A stretch of DNA of 64,000 nt from Cephalotus follicularis (Eukaryota > Streptophyta > Magnoliopsida > Oxalidales > Cephalotaceae). Position 1 is the first letter of the stretch; every line of letters begins with the position of its first letter. The DNA is taken from assembly GCA_001972305.1 (NCBI GenBank), contig BDDD01000713.1, forward strand, positions 496,001-560,000, given 5' to 3'. Below are positions 44,820 through 55,706 of this stretch, one piece after another. Below the pieces are notes generated by a model. It searched no databases and was not told the DNA's origin. It saw nothing but the letters and a program-made list of their open reading frames with translations. Made by a program: the position numbers and the translations under genes.

Positions 44820-45755
44820 GATTGAATTTTTTTCTCAAAAAGTGTGTACAAAGATCATAGTTCCAAGTTTGCAAGGGACCGAATGCCCAATGTTCATGTC
44901 CTTAAACCTCTGAACAGCCACCGATCAACTCCCTCAACCATGAAGCTTTAATTTAGGCGTGCTCGGCCATGCTCCCAAGCAGGCCATGGTCTCAACGCCA
45001 CAAAAGACTCCCCCAGGGGAGCACCCAAGCCTCCTCCAGGGGAGCACCCAAAACCTTCCCCCAGGGAAGCACCCAAAGACTCCCCCCGAGGAGCACCTAA
45101 AGCTATACACACAAAAGACTTCCAAGGAAGCAACAAGACTCCCAAGGGAGCAAGCACTGGTCAACATTTCCTTTCCAGACCATACCTAAAATCGTGTCTT
45201 GAGAGGCGAATCCATAAGAACTCAAAACTATCAAGTTCGTTGGACTGAGCACTTTGAAATAAGTATCCCTACGTGGGCTGCAAGCTCAGGCAACCTGGTC
45301 TAGAATATGACAGACCAGACGAGACCCTGCTCGACAAACCCATAAGAACTTGCCCGAGTAGACCTAAAACTTGTTCTACGAACACGACAGAACTCATAAA
45401 GGCTAAGTCTTTTTTATCTAAATGCCTTTGAAATAATGTGTCCTAAGGGGGCTACAAAGCTTAGGTAATCAGGCCTGAAAATTGTAGGGCCAAACTACAA
45501 AGTCTATCGGTTAGACTACGATAAAACCCCCCAGGGGAACGATGAGGCATTTGGGTGTTCAATTTCTATTATTCATGTTCAATTATCCCAAGGAGATTGC
45601 AAATATCAACTATAGCTTGAGCATTCAAAGCACACACACAAATAAAGCAGAAAGTAAAGAACACCCGAGGTGAAAAAGTATTCTTTTATTGATAAAAAAG
45701 AAGTATATACATTGCAAAAACAAGAAAAAATTACAAGGCAAAAACAAAGAAAAAG
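44820..45755. other. Tat 3' untranslated region between pol and the antisense gene
   Basis: No coding frame. It contains the GGGGAGCACCCAA minisatellite. GGYGAATCCATAAGAACT-like and CCAGRCGAGACCC-like phrases appear in loose repeats (about 45200-45480). The antisense gene ends at 45756, so its terminator should lie here on the minus strand. Confidence 0.55.
45003..45155. repeat. Minisatellite, CCCCCAGGGGAGCACCCAA units
   Basis: About five units of 27-33 bp share CTCC(C)CCAGGGGAGCACCCAA, itself an inverted repeat (CTCCCC...GGGGAG). The three overlapping ORFs here reflect the repeat. Confidence 0.85.
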
Positions 45756-46665
45756 CTATTCTAGTGTTGGAGGAGGTGGTGGAGCATCATCTTCTGCCGA
45801 AGGAGGCGGTGGAGAATCCTCAGCCATAGACTCGCGATGATGATCCTCGGACACAGATGCAGGAGGATCCACGGCTACGTGATCAGGAGCTGAGTCCTCT
45901 GCCACAATGCGAGAGACAGGCTCCACGTCCAAAGGCCCGGGGCTATCTTCCTCAGTAGGGGTAGTGAAGGCAACTATATCACGACCGTTGGATGACCATC
46001 TCAGGTCCAGGGCTTGATCTTGCTCCTCGTCATGGGCCCGGAAAGCCCCTTCCTCACCTTCGTCAATGCCTTCAGGGAAGAAGTCATAGTCCACCACCAG
46101 GGGTCCGCAAATGATGGACTCCAACGGAAGCTCATGATAGTATTCAACCATGTTTCGACAGGAATAAAATCCCCGGCGAAAAAGGACCAAGGACTTCTTA
46201 AGGACCTCTTTGTTGAAATCCTCAGAGGCCTTGAAGTTGTCCACGGCCTGGGCCATAGCATCCTGAAACTCCATGGAAGCTTTGAAGTTCTCCACGGCCC
46301 TGTCCTCAGCATCTCGAAACTTCGTGGAAGCCTTGAAGTCAAGAACGGCCCTCCCCACAGTAGCTTTAGTCCGAGCTCCCTCAAGTTCCTGATGCTTGTT
46401 GAGCCTCTCACCGTAGACCTTCACTTTCTTTTCAAGGAGGTCGACTGCGTTGGTTGCAGCCAACCTTATCTTTTTCTCCCTCGCCAGATCTTGGAGGACT
46501 TTATCCTTCTCAGCAGTAATGTTCTCCTGGACCCCAATCACATCATCAAGTTGGGCCAGTAGTACGACCTGCTGCTTTCTAAGCTCAACGTTCTCAGCCC
46601 AAGTTGCTCAAACAGGGCCCTCTTCTGGTCAGTCCTCTCCATTACAAGCTGGGCATCGTTTATGA
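45756..46665 (-). pseudogene. Tat antisense gene, last part
   Basis: An acceptor CCCTTTTCAG precedes LINDAQLVMERTDQKRALFE (from about 46665). A one-base frameshift near 46608 joins it to the frame that continues LRKQQVVLLAQLDDVIGVQE and, from 46541, ILQ-rich coiled coil. Then come FKASEDFNKEVLKKSLVLFR, GFYSCRNMVEYYHELPLESI and an acidic Pro-rich tail ending at 45756. The order coiled coil, F.AS.EF...., Y.GF..C matches C-termini of the same Tat antisense proteins. Plus-strand frames in this region are shadows. Confidence 0.75.
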
Positions 46666-46736
46666 GCTGAAAAGGGAAATGCACAGTTGAAGGAAGATAA
46701 AGGATCCACTGATATCAAAAGTTTAGAAAAATCTTA

Positions 46737-47490
46737 CTAACCCTGAAGCAACTCTGGAAGAGGTGAGTCCAAAGATGGCAAGCGTCCCAATCTTGCCTCA
46801 CTTGGAACTCATGGGGAAAGAGAACCGCCTGGCCCAGTGTAACGGCGACCCCCGGTGTCTTCAAATTCAACCCTGACCCACCAAGAGCTTGGAGGACCTT
46901 GCTAATCTTCTCCATCTCCTTGGCAGGATAAGTAAGGGCAGGGTCCTGTGAGCCCTCCTCGGCAGGTTCATCCTGTGGAACATCTCTCTCCTCTATCCTC
47001 TGCCTCCTCTGAGGATGGATGAGCTCATCAGCAGCAGGCCGTTTGCCCGAAGTCACCGTAGCCCTGGCCCTTGCCTCCTCTGCATCCCATCGAGCACGCT
47101 CCTCGGTAATCCAGGCCTGAACTTCCTTGTCCACCTCAGCTCTGGCCCTGGCCTCCTCGGCATCCTTCCGAGTACCCTCATCAGCCATCTCAGTCCTGGC
47201 CCCTGCCTCCTCGGCATCTTTCCGGGCATGCTCCTCAGCCCTGGCCCTTGCATCCTCGGTACTCTTCCGGGCACGCTCGTCAGTCCTGGCCTTATCAGCA
47301 GCCACCTTGGCCGCCCCCTTCTGTGCCCCGGCAGTAGTTTTTTTGAGATCCCTTCTCCTCTCAAGGGCTTTTTTCTTCCTCAGGGCCTCTTGCCCCCGCT
47401 CCTCAGGGTCCACTGCCCGGACCTACTCCTGAGCAGCCCTGACCTGCTCCTGAGCAGCCCTGACGATATCCATTGTTGTTTCTTGATTTG
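46737..47490 (-). pseudogene. Tat antisense gene, middle part (Ala/Arg/Glu coiled coil)
   Basis: A probable intron separates it from the first part: TTTTGCAG ends at about 47497 on the minus strand. After MTNQETTMDIVRAAQE and a stop near 47425 the frame runs through a long charged, repetitive region (ARARAEEHARKDAEEA and variants) predicted as coiled coil. PLAKEMEKISK-like sequence follows, then the end QVRQDWDACHLWTHLFQSCF. A donor-like GTTAGTAAG lies near 46735. Confidence 0.75.
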
Positions 47491-47557
47491 TCATCTCTGC
47501 AAAATCACAAAGAAGTGGTTAGTGACACATCAAGAACAGATAATGAAGTAAAAATTA

Positions 47558-48547
47558 TTACAAGAATCTAGGGGAAAGCAAAGTACAGTTTTCCTCTGCA
47601 ACTGTATCTGGGGATGCAAGTTCACCTCGGGTATCCTGGTTCCCCTCTCTCATAATCCCCAAGGGGATCTCCACAGCAAGATCTAGGTTAGCCCTACGGC
47701 CTGGGGACATGCTCAGCCCAAGGCTCTGCAGGCGGATCTTATAGACCACCATCGCCACGTCCTCGGGGGCAAGAATCAGAAGCTTCCCCAGGTCAGTTTT
47801 CTCAGCCGAGGTCAAGGTCGTCCTTTGGTTTAGGCATATCGTGTCCAGGGAATCACTCCAGGGGCAGGGGATGAAGCCAGGGAGGTTCTTGACCATGAAA
47901 TACCTCTTCCTCTAGCTCTTGATCGTCTTAGTGTTCTCGGCCAACAACCTGACCATCTTTGGACGGGCTTTGAGGTAATAACCGCATTTTTTGGGGGAGG
48001 CGTTCAAGATATGGAACTCCTTGAATAGGTTCACCGTGGCTATCACCCCGGACTCCAAGCACCTCACTAGGAATCCAATGATAAATCCCCAAGACTTCAC
48101 CTGGAGCGCCGCAGGGTGGATTTGGTAATAGTCGAGGATGGTCTTGGCAAAGGGAGGAAGTGGAAGCCTCAATCCGTGGTCCAGAGCATCTTGAAACACC
48201 ACAAAATAGCCCGATTGGCTCCCTGTGACCACCCTGGGATTGGAGGGGATCTTGAAGTCTAAACTGCCAGGGATTGAGTAATCCCTAACCAGCTCCGCCA
48301 ACTTCCTCGGGACTATTTTGGTTTGGTCAAAATCGGTCCTAAAGACTTGGACTCCGGCCTCTGTTGACTCCACGTTGGGATTCTCAGTAGCAGCAGCAGC
48401 CATCTCCACCTCCATATCAAGGGGACGCTCAGCTATGGTAACCCCCATTGATTCCTGGGCTACCACCTCAGGACATCTAACCAGCCTCCTAGTTTGTTTA
48501 GTTCTATCCATGGAGCTTTCAGAGAGAGAGGAAGATGAAATGGACAT
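47558..48547 (-). pseudogene. Tat antisense gene, first part (gypsy-type 'Transposase_28' domain)
   Basis: The protein starts at 48547 (MSISSSSLSESSMDRTKQTRR) and contains a domain common in plant Tat elements: SGYFVVFQDALDHGLRLPLP, FAKTILDYYQIHPAALQVKS, WGFIIGFLVRCLESG, NLFKEFHILNASPKKCGYYL. These match the pattern of the Pfam family named putative gypsy-type transposon. An in-frame TAG at about 47913 replaces the Trp expected before KRYF, and the frame then continues to 47558. It is transcribed, if at all, opposite to gag-pol. The function of this family is unknown. Confidence 0.85.
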
Positions 48548-49065
48548 GTGAGAACTTTGAGGAGCTTAAAATAAGAGCAAACTGAAGAAACCTAATCACC
48601 TGAGAACTTGGTTGAAGCAAGAAACGAAGAATTCGAACTTGAAGGTAAGGGGAGCGAGAGAATTGCAGAGATCTTAGGGATTCTAGAAAAGCGAGAAAGC
48701 GTAAAGAAAGCCCTAGTAAATGAGGGGGATATTTAAAGGATAAAGAAAGGCATCCTGGCCTTTAGATTTCTTTTGATCTCAACGGTGGAGATCGCCCTGT
48801 CACATCAGGTGCGAGAAACGAAGAGTTATGTGCGGTCACCGAAGCGTCAGGCATGCAAAAACCCCTTCAACTTCGGCGCAATGATGAGCTTTAATTTGAA
48901 CATTAATGGATGGAGGGAATGTTTTATCATACAACCTTTATTAACCAACTTGGGCCAGGCTACCAGGCCCGACAGAGGGTCAAGCCCTCCACATCCTTGG
49001 GTAGCGAGTCCCCATCTTGGAGCCAGACCATATACGCTCCCCATCCCTTGGCAAGCCTAGAGCAT
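48548..49065. other. Upstream region of the antisense gene, Tat 3' end
   Basis: No coding frame. It should contain the minus-strand promoter of the antisense gene; TTTAAATATCC (minus) near 48732 is a possible TATA-like site, but nothing is certain. Confidence 0.4.
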
Positions 49066-49083
49066 GGGGACAAGGGGGGCTTA
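49066..49083 (+). other. Polypurine tract of the Tat element
   Basis: GGGGACAAGGGGGGCTTA directly precedes the 3' LTR, as in other Tat elements. Confidence 0.85.
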
Positions 49084-49579
49084 TGATATGGGTTAATTTT
49101 AGCCCACAAACTGTGCCACGTGTCCTCTGGCAATTGGGACAGGTGTCGTCAAGAGGTCCCAGCACGTGGTAGAGTAGCCAATTCAAAGCACAACAACGCA
49201 TAACAGCCTATAAGCATCATATCCGGTGGAGATGAGAGGAAATGCCTGAGATCCTCGGACCTTTCCTTAGGGGATACACATCAATTCCACAATCCACGCT
49301 CAACAGTTACAATCAAGGCCTATAAATATTAGAATCAACGACATTAACCAGGTCAGCCTTTTTTGCATACTAAAGAACCCTAAATTCCCTGTGCATTACC
49401 TAACTTGAGCGTCGGAGTGTCCCGGGAGAACAACCTCCTGGACCTTCAACGTGCTTGCTCTACTTGCGCAGTGATTACCAACCACCAACCCATCTTCTCT
49501 GGCATATTGCAGTGTTTCCTCCAACAAATCAAAGTCCTCCACGTAGGATACTGTTGAGAGAAAGATTTTTGCATCAACA
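49084..49579 (+). repeat. 3' LTR of the Tat element
   Basis: Begins TGATATGGGTTAATTTTAGC, ends TTTTTGCATCAACA; 496 bp like the 5' LTR. It is followed by the agaat target copy. Confidence 0.93.
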
Positions 49580-49584
49580 AGAAT

Positions 49585-50229
49585 AAATACGATGAGAGAG
49601 GGTCGCCTTGTCGTAGACCCCTCGAGGGCTTTATCCGACCATATGGCTCCCCATCGGGGGCATGAAGTAAGGTTATAGGGACACACTGCATAATTAAGCC
49701 AATCCAGCTTTCATTAAAGCATAATTTCAACATAATTTTCTCCAAAAAAACCTCCATTCCACTCTATCATAGGCTTTGATCATGTCCAATTTGATAGCCA
49801 TTGTCCACGATTCCCCCGTATGCTGCTTTTAATAGAATGCATGACTTCAAAAGCAACTAGCACATTATTTGTAATTAATCGCCCAGGCACAAAGACACTT
49901 TGTTTATTATAGATAATAGCAGGTAGGAATTTTTTCAGTCTATTAGCCAAAACCTTTGATATAATCTTGTAAATAACATTGCACAGGCTTATAGGTCTAT
50001 AATCAGAAACTTTCTTCGGATTTTTTACCCTTGGAATTAAGGCAATATGAGTATGATTAACATACCCTGGCACTGACCATAACAACTCAATGGTGTCGTC
50101 CCCTACCATGTTCCAATATCTCTGAAAGAAAATAGCAGGCATTCCATCCACACATAGGGCTTTAGTAGGATGAATCTGGCGAAGAGCACATTAGATTTCC
50201 ATGCTGCTAAAATCAGCCATTAATGTTTC
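49585..50229 (-). pseudogene. LINE ORF2, proximal part of RT
   Basis: Reading down from 50229: the MADFSSMEI-like linker, ALRQIHPTKA, DGMPAIFFQRYW, HTHIALIPRVKNPKKVSDYR, PISLCNVIYKIISKVLANRL, QSVFVPGRLITNNVLVAFEV and RGLRQGDPLSSYLF. All are conserved RT blocks of plant L1 elements. The reading frame shifts near 49790 and contains a stop after MEI. It is cut at 49584 by the Tat element and resumes at 28812. Confidence 0.9.
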
Positions 50230-50234
50230 ATAGT

Positions 50235-50402
50235 TGTTGGATATATTGGTGCATTAACATAAAGCTAATTTAGTATTTCATGCGGAAAGAAATTTAAGAG
50301 AGGAAAAAGAATTAGAAAATTGCATAGAAGAAATAATTTGAGAAAAAGAATGAGAGAATTGGAGGGATGAAAAAGTGTTAATGGAGAAAAACTCTTACTT
50401 CC
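50235..50402 (-). repeat. Truncated 3' LTR of the copia derivative
   Basis: Identical apart from a few bases to 51371-51537 of the 5' LTR. It ends where the gag coding sequence begins. Confidence 0.88.
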
Positions 50403-51261
50403 TTTTTTTGCACCGGGGTTTCCCTTTTTGCCAACAATCCTTTTCTTGATGGCTGGACTTTTGGCAAATGCCGCACGAAGGAAATTTGCCCTTGTTCTCA
50501 CCTTCTTTGGAGTTGCCTTGTCTCCGTTGAGATTTTCCACCTTTCGGTTGAAATTTATTTTTGTGCTTTGATTGAAAAGCACCTTCGATGGAAACTTTTG
50601 TCCTCCTGGAGATACTTTGTTCGTGAGCTTGTAGAGAACCGACAAGTTCGGTGACGGAGAGTTCAGAAAGATTTCTGGTCTCTTCGATGATATTTACCAC
50701 AGAATCAAACTTTTCGGTGAGGGAAATTAAAAATTTCTCGATTACCCGTTAATTCGTGATGTTGCCGCCGTAGGACTTCATTTGGTTGACAACTTCAATT
50801 GCTCTAGAAGAGAAATCTTTGATAGTCTCCCCTTCTGTCATTCGGAGATTTTCAAAGTCTCTTCGAAGAGTTTGAAGTTTGACGGCCCGAATTTTAACGG
50901 TGCCTTTGAACTCGTCTTGCAACGTGTCCCATGCTTCTTTTGCCGATGTAGAATTCATGATTCTCGGAAAAATGGAATCCGACACAGCTAGATGAATTTT
51001 GGCGAGTGCGTCTGCATCTTTTTTCTGCCATTCCTTCATTGGGACTGTTGTCGGTGAGCTTTCGGATTTTGTGGTAGTAATGGTCGTGCTTTCCGCAGCT
51101 TCCGTTTTTTCTTTTAACGGGGCGACGGCTTTTGGAATGCCGTTTTCCATTACTTCCCACAAATCGTAGGCTCGTAAAATGGTTTTGATTTTTATGCTCC
51201 AAAAATCAAAATTTTCGCCGGAGAAGGCGGGTATCGCGTTTGATGAGGTCGAAGAAGCCAT
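50403..51261 (-). pseudogene. gag: Copia gag of the deletion derivative
   Basis: From Met at 51261: SGENFDFWSIKIKTILRAYD, LWEVMENG, ALAKIHLAVSDSIFPRIM, AKEAWDTLQDEFKG and LRRDFENLRMTEGETIKDF, the DUF4219/UBN2 order of copia gag. A stop at 50749 is followed by the C-terminal half (ETRNLSELSVTELVGSLQAH) and a knuckle CGICQKSSHQEKDC (about 50430-50470). The protein ends in KPRCKKRK and runs into the LTR. Confidence 0.9.
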
Positions 51262-51356
51262 AGCGGAAAAATCGGAGTATTGCCGGAGTAGTGCCGCGGT
51301 GGTGTCGGAATAGTGCTAAAATTGTGCCGGTAATTGTGCCGTCGAGATCGACTAGT

Positions 51357-51368
51357 GCTCTGATACCA
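51357..51368 (-). other. Primer binding site (initiator-Met tRNA)
   Basis: TGGTATCAGAGC on the minus strand, two bases after the LTR end. Confidence 0.92.
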
Positions 51369-51370
51369 GT

Positions 51371-51787
51371 TGTTGGATATATTGGTGCATTAGCATAAAG
51401 CTAATTTAGTATTTCATGCGGAAAAAAATTTAAGAGAGGAAAAGGAATTAGAAAATTGCATAGAAGAAATAATTTGAGAAAAAGAATGAGAGAATTGGAG
51501 GGATGAAAAAGTGTTAATGGAGAAAAACTCTTACTTCCTTATATATTTCCTTACAAAGAGCACATATTTATAGTACAAGTAAAACATTAAAATAAGAGCA
51601 ATAGAATTCCAAATAGAATTCTATGTTGACTACATTCAACTTTCATGGCATCCAAAAGCTCACATGGTTTGAATGCATTGAATTTATTGTATTTAAAATC
51701 ATCACACATTTCACATGGGTTGCCACATTTGAATATGGTAATCAATGTAGGTGTGCTACCAAGTGTGGAATGGTTGACAATTCAACA
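51371..51787 (-). repeat. 5' LTR of the copia derivative
   Basis: 417 bp, beginning (minus) TGTTGAATTGTCAACC and ending ATATATCCAACA. A TATA-like ACTATAAATATG lies at about 51565-51576 (minus). Confidence 0.88.
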
Positions 51788-51792
51788 ATAGA

Positions 51793-53030
51793 AGTAACTC
51801 TCCCATCCATATGATCTAGAACTCTACGTAGTTCCTCTGGTTGCGATGAATAGAGTTTGGAAGTAGCTGGCAAGCACCTGCTTGTACACCATCTCATTTT
51901 CATTCCATCATCCTTTTTTGTCTTTAATTACTCTAATACACTCTCTATGTCTTCTTTGTGATGCTTTAGAATGATTTTTTTTTTTGTGTTTTTGTCTTTC
52001 TCTCTCAGCAATGAAATCATTGACCTTTGACGCCACATGATTTCCTACATCTCAAGCAGATTGTTAAGTTCTCGTGAGGCACTTTTTATCTCTTCCTTTG
52101 CCTCTCCCCCTTCGATCAACCTGCTTATACGGTTTTTCTTATCCTTAATTCGCCTGCCCAACTGCCCATAGTTTTCCTTGTTCCATATGGCTAGTCTATC
52201 CCTGAACCTTCGTATCTTTGTAAATAATTTGATCGAGTCAGTCATATGGTCTCGTTGGCTCCATTCTTCTTTTATAATAGCCTCAACTCTACTCTCCTTG
52301 ATCCACATATCTTCGAATTTAGTGACCCTCCTTTTTTGCCTCAGTTCTGGATACCCAAAAAGAGATAAGAACACGGAACAATGGTTCGAGACTCCACTAA
52401 CTTCATGCATTACAATGGCTTGAGGAAACAAAGACATCCATTATGTTGTACTTACACATCTATCCAATCTAATCCTAATCTGGTCCTCCCCGGCTCTTCC
52501 ATTACACCACATGAATGGACAACCTCTAAAACCCAAATCCCTTAGGCCACCAACGTCTAATGCATGCCTTAATTCCCTCATCTGCCTCCCATCTCTAGCA
52601 CTGCCACCTTCCTTTTTTGCAACGACTAGGACTTCGTTAAAATCCCCCAAGCATAGCCAGGGTCTGTCATTCTACGTGGCTAATGAATGAATCAAGGACC
52701 AAGTTTCATGTCGGAGATGGGCTTCTGGCTTTCCATAAATTTCTGTGAACCTCTAATATCCATCTCTCCTAAACAACTGTATTTCTGAATCAATATGAGA
52801 TTTAGAGAAGGACTGAATAGATAAGTCCAGTTCCTCATCCCAGAGTAAGGCCAAACCCCCATATCTTCCCTTTGCACTGACTGCAAAAAAAATTTGTATC
52901 ATGATTTTATTTGAATAGATTCCATCTCTGTCTCGGAGTAAAAAACACAGTTGGGGGAAAAGGTTTTGGTGAGACCTAAAAGACCTCAAACTGATCATGG
53001 GTTCCTATCCAATGAAAGTTCAAACTAAGG
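51793..53030 (-). pseudogene. LINE ORF2, endonuclease domain and linker to RT
   Basis: Apurinic-type endonuclease blocks are FLLRDRDGIYSNK and GGLALLWDEELDLSI (52998-52753, in changing frames), the catalytic MGDFNEVLVVAKKEGG (52650), LRDLGFRGCPFMWCNGRAGE and IRLDRCVST, then VMHEVSGVSNHCSVFLSLF. In the last block the usual SDH triplet reads SNH, so a catalytic Asp has become Asn. The linker KFEDMWIKE, WNKENYGQLGRRIKDKKNRI leads to RT. Multiple frameshifts and stops are present. Confidence 0.88.
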
Positions 53031-53099
53031 CAACTCATTGTGCCTGGTAGTGCTGATTGTCACTAGACACTGCCGATATCAAATTTGTAGCTGCTTGTA

Positions 53100-54472
53100 C
53101 TCCCCCATCATCCTTTCTCATCTTTTTTGGAGGCTCTCCCCCCTGACTTCAGCCTTTCTTTAGAACTTGGGCTTCCTTTTTCCTGCATTCTCTCTGTCCG
53201 GTCACCTTCCATCATATCTTTATTATGGGCCAACTTTTTTTCGTTTCTATTTTCATTTTTGGGGAAGCATGTGCCTGAAAAATGAAAGCCCCCGATTTTT
53301 CCCCCATACCTCTCTTCTTGACATAATCTTCCATTACCATATGGTTACGGTTTGGAGTGTCAGGGACATTTACCTCCTCCCCTTGCGTATTCAAAGCTCC
53401 TCCTCTCTCTTTTGGTGCACATCTCTATTTTCCCGCAATTCTATTTTCACTAAAGAATCAGAGAAACATACCTCTCCTGGTACTTCGTTCCCTTCTTTCT
53501 CTGCATTCGCTTCATATAGGAACATGTCCCACCCATCACACCATAGATACCATCAAATGCCTCTATACAGCCTTTTTGTTCAATCATTTGGGTGTTATAA
53601 GTTGCCTCTTCTGGGGAATCAATATTATCGTAGAGCTCCATCACTCTCGTTCCTCAGAAAGACCACTCGTAGCCATAATAATTTCCACTTTGAGAATTAA
53701 AGATTCCCATACGAAAACTGTATGCCCTCAACCATGGCTCGTATTGCTTCTCTGCATCCCTTTGCTCCCTTTACTTTTTCCTGAAAGAGTCACAATCCTT
53801 AAAAGTGTGCCCTCCATAATAGTGACAAAAAAGTTGTAATTTTTCATATTATAGTGTAAGCCAGGTTTTCTCCTCACCGCCAATTCTGAATTTCATCCCT
53901 CGACGAAGGGGTTCACATACATCAATCCCAATTCTCAATTTGAGGCATTGGTTGTTTTCCCTCCTACCAGATATCACCTCTATCTCCTCTAGGTCCCCAA
54001 TACTTTCTCCTATAATTCTGCCCACTTTCTCCGAGAGACAAAGAAAAGGAAATCCACAAACCCTAATCTAGAAGGAAGCCTTGTATAAAGATATAGTAGA
54101 TGGATGTGTTTCTTCCTTCAGTTTCTCGAGAAGAAGGATATGTCTATCAAACCAACATGGCCCTAACTTTAGCACCTTTGCCCTATCCTTTTCATTATTA
54201 AACATAAAGAGAAAAATATTATTTCCAACATCACGGATCCTACGACCAAACTTCGTTCTCCATAGGGATCTCATAGTATTTTTAAGAATCTCCTTGTTGA
54301 AAGTTTTTGAGGTCCAAAGGCTTCCAATCAAATAGAATAAGCCTTTTGGATCAATCTTTTCCACCATACTATCATCTATTTTGACTTCCTGATCTTCTTC
54401 ATCAATATGTTTAAATTTCTCCCATAAACGATCCAAGCCTTCCTCTATACTCTCCTTTATCACAGTCACCAC
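53100..54472 (-). pseudogene. LINE ORF1 (DUF4283 and CCHC knuckle)
   Basis: From Met at 54472: a DUF4283-type domain (DPKGLFYLIGSLWTSKTFNK, LWRTKFGRRIRDVGNNIFLF, FNNEKDRAKVLKLGPCWFDR, HILLLEKLKE), a stop at 54068, then RVCGFPFLCLSEKVGRIIGE, IGDLEEIEV and YEKLQLFCHYYGGHTFKDC. The last is a CCHC knuckle of the kind in plant L1 ORF1 proteins with its second Cys as Tyr. The remaining C-terminal part (to about 53100) is broken by several stops. ORF1 proteins bind LINE RNA. The plus-strand frames at 53167-53839 are shadows. Confidence 0.85.
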
Positions 54473-55199
54473 CCTACCCCTTAAAGAAACTTCTCAAGAT
54501 CCCAATCAAAACAATTTGATATTGTCACCCGGATGCTAATATGTAATCTCCCTTGCGTGATCAAACCATAGAAACCAATACAGCTTTACGTAACTAGGTT
54601 TTTAAGGAGAAAACCCTAGCCCCGAAAGTAATCTCTATCACAGCAATGTGATCTCTACTATTAAAGGATAATAATTGAATTTATAATGTTAAAATTTGAG
54701 AGTATACCTATTGTTATTTTTACATGCCAACTCAAAATTCTACATTGATTCCTAAGATAAAGAGGCCACGACTAAGATGACTTAATCAGTTGTCTCAAAA
54801 TTCTATCATAAATGTTCCTTCTACTCCGTCTTTGTTTTTATTCTATAGGTTTAACTAATTATCTTTGTTTTTGTTCTGTAGGTTTAACTAATTATTTGTC
54901 ACTATGTACTGAGCTTGGGTAGTCCGTTTAATAAATTTTTGATTGCATCATTATTGGTTTAAGGCATAATTATAGGACCATTGGGAACGATTCCTTTAAA
55001 TTTGTCTATTCAGTGATTTAACCAATTCATTTTCACCACATGAAACTAAAGTCACACAGTAGCAAAAACCGATGAAAAATGTAGGCGAGATCGCAATATC
55101 ATGTACTTGGCCTTGGCCGAGTCACTAAAAACAGGTCAAACCATACAACTAATAAAAAAAGCCAAGCATAGCCAAGAGAACTGATAGGAACCTAGGAAT
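54473..55199. other. LINE 5' region and unassigned DNA
   Basis: 54473-54650 (minus) includes GCTAGGGTTTTCTCCTTAAA and is probably the LINE 5' UTR; its start is not marked. Beyond it no gene is visible. TTATYTTTGTTTTTRTTCTRTAGG is duplicated at about 54829 and 54860. Confidence 0.45.
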
Positions 55200-55643
55200 T
55201 CTCCAATCGCATATAGGCGTAACTGATCAATGCTGGAAAAAATATAGTACATGCTCTTAACATCTCCTTCATCCTCACCACCTATGCGGGTATGGTATCT
55301 AGTATATAGTAGTATATAGAAAATAGTATATAGAAAGGTTACTGTTCGATATGTTTTATATTCAAAGGTTCAGTTTGATTCAAACCCAGTTTTCAACAGT
55401 CCCATTCGTCGCTGAGTGGGACGCCCCCTACCCGAAGGTGGGAGGGCTATACCCCCAAGGTAAATTTTTTTGAGGGGTATATTAATACTTTTAGGTATAA
55501 AGTTTTGCATATATATATAGAGAGAGAGGTTAAGGTTAAGTCGTATTCATAGTGGATTTCTGATCTCTCCAGTATTTTTTTTTCATAATGGGTTTTTTTC
55601 ACGTAAAATATTGTATTCTTTACTACTTTATTGTTGATCGATA

Positions 55644-55644
55644 N
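55644..55644. other. Ambiguous base (N)
   Basis: The only undetermined base in the window. It lies about 12 bp before the end of the copia LTR. Confidence 0.99.
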
Positions 55645-55657
55645 GTCCTATAACAAG

Positions 55658-55669
55658 TGGTATCAAAGA
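55658..55669 (+). other. Primer binding site (initiator-Met tRNA)
   Basis: TGGTATCAAAGA lies two bases after the LTR end AACA; two mismatches to the usual TGGTATCAGAGC. Confidence 0.8.
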
Positions 55670-55706
55670 CGGGTTGGTGGGTTGCGTGATTTCGACAACA
55701 TCACAG

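Larger units (their letters stand above)
28813..49579 (+). mobile_element. Tat-lineage Ty3/gypsy element with nested insertions
   Basis: LTRs of exactly 496 bp (28813-29308 and 49084-49579) are flanked by agaat (28808-28812 and 49580-49584). Gag, protease, RT, degenerate RNase H, a second RNase H, integrase, a 65 bp duplication, a minisatellite, a long antisense gene and a polypurine tract follow in order. Removing the solo LTR (31976-34553) and the copia element (37296-44506) with their extra target copies leaves about 11 kb. A second RNase H plus an antisense gene is characteristic of the Tat group. All sense genes contain stops. Confidence 0.93.
50235..51787 (-). mobile_element. Copia deletion derivative (LTR-gag-partial LTR) in the LINE
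   Basis: It lies between atagt (50230-50234) and ataga (51788-51792), likely a mutated 5 bp duplication. On the minus strand the order is a 417 bp LTR (51787-51371), initiator-Met primer site (51368-51357), gag (51261 down to 50403) and a 168 bp piece of the second LTR (50402-50235). The whole pol region and the start of the 3' LTR are deleted in one step, fusing gag to the LTR. Confidence 0.9.

Noticed and set aside
47015..47551. 178-codon plus-strand ORF (Leu/Pro/Ser-rich)
   Set aside because: It is the complement of the Ala/Arg/Glu coiled-coil part of the Tat antisense gene, which has clear family similarity.
53167..53839. Plus-strand ORFs of 160-177 codons
   Set aside because: They are shadows of the LINE ORF1 C-terminal region on the minus strand.
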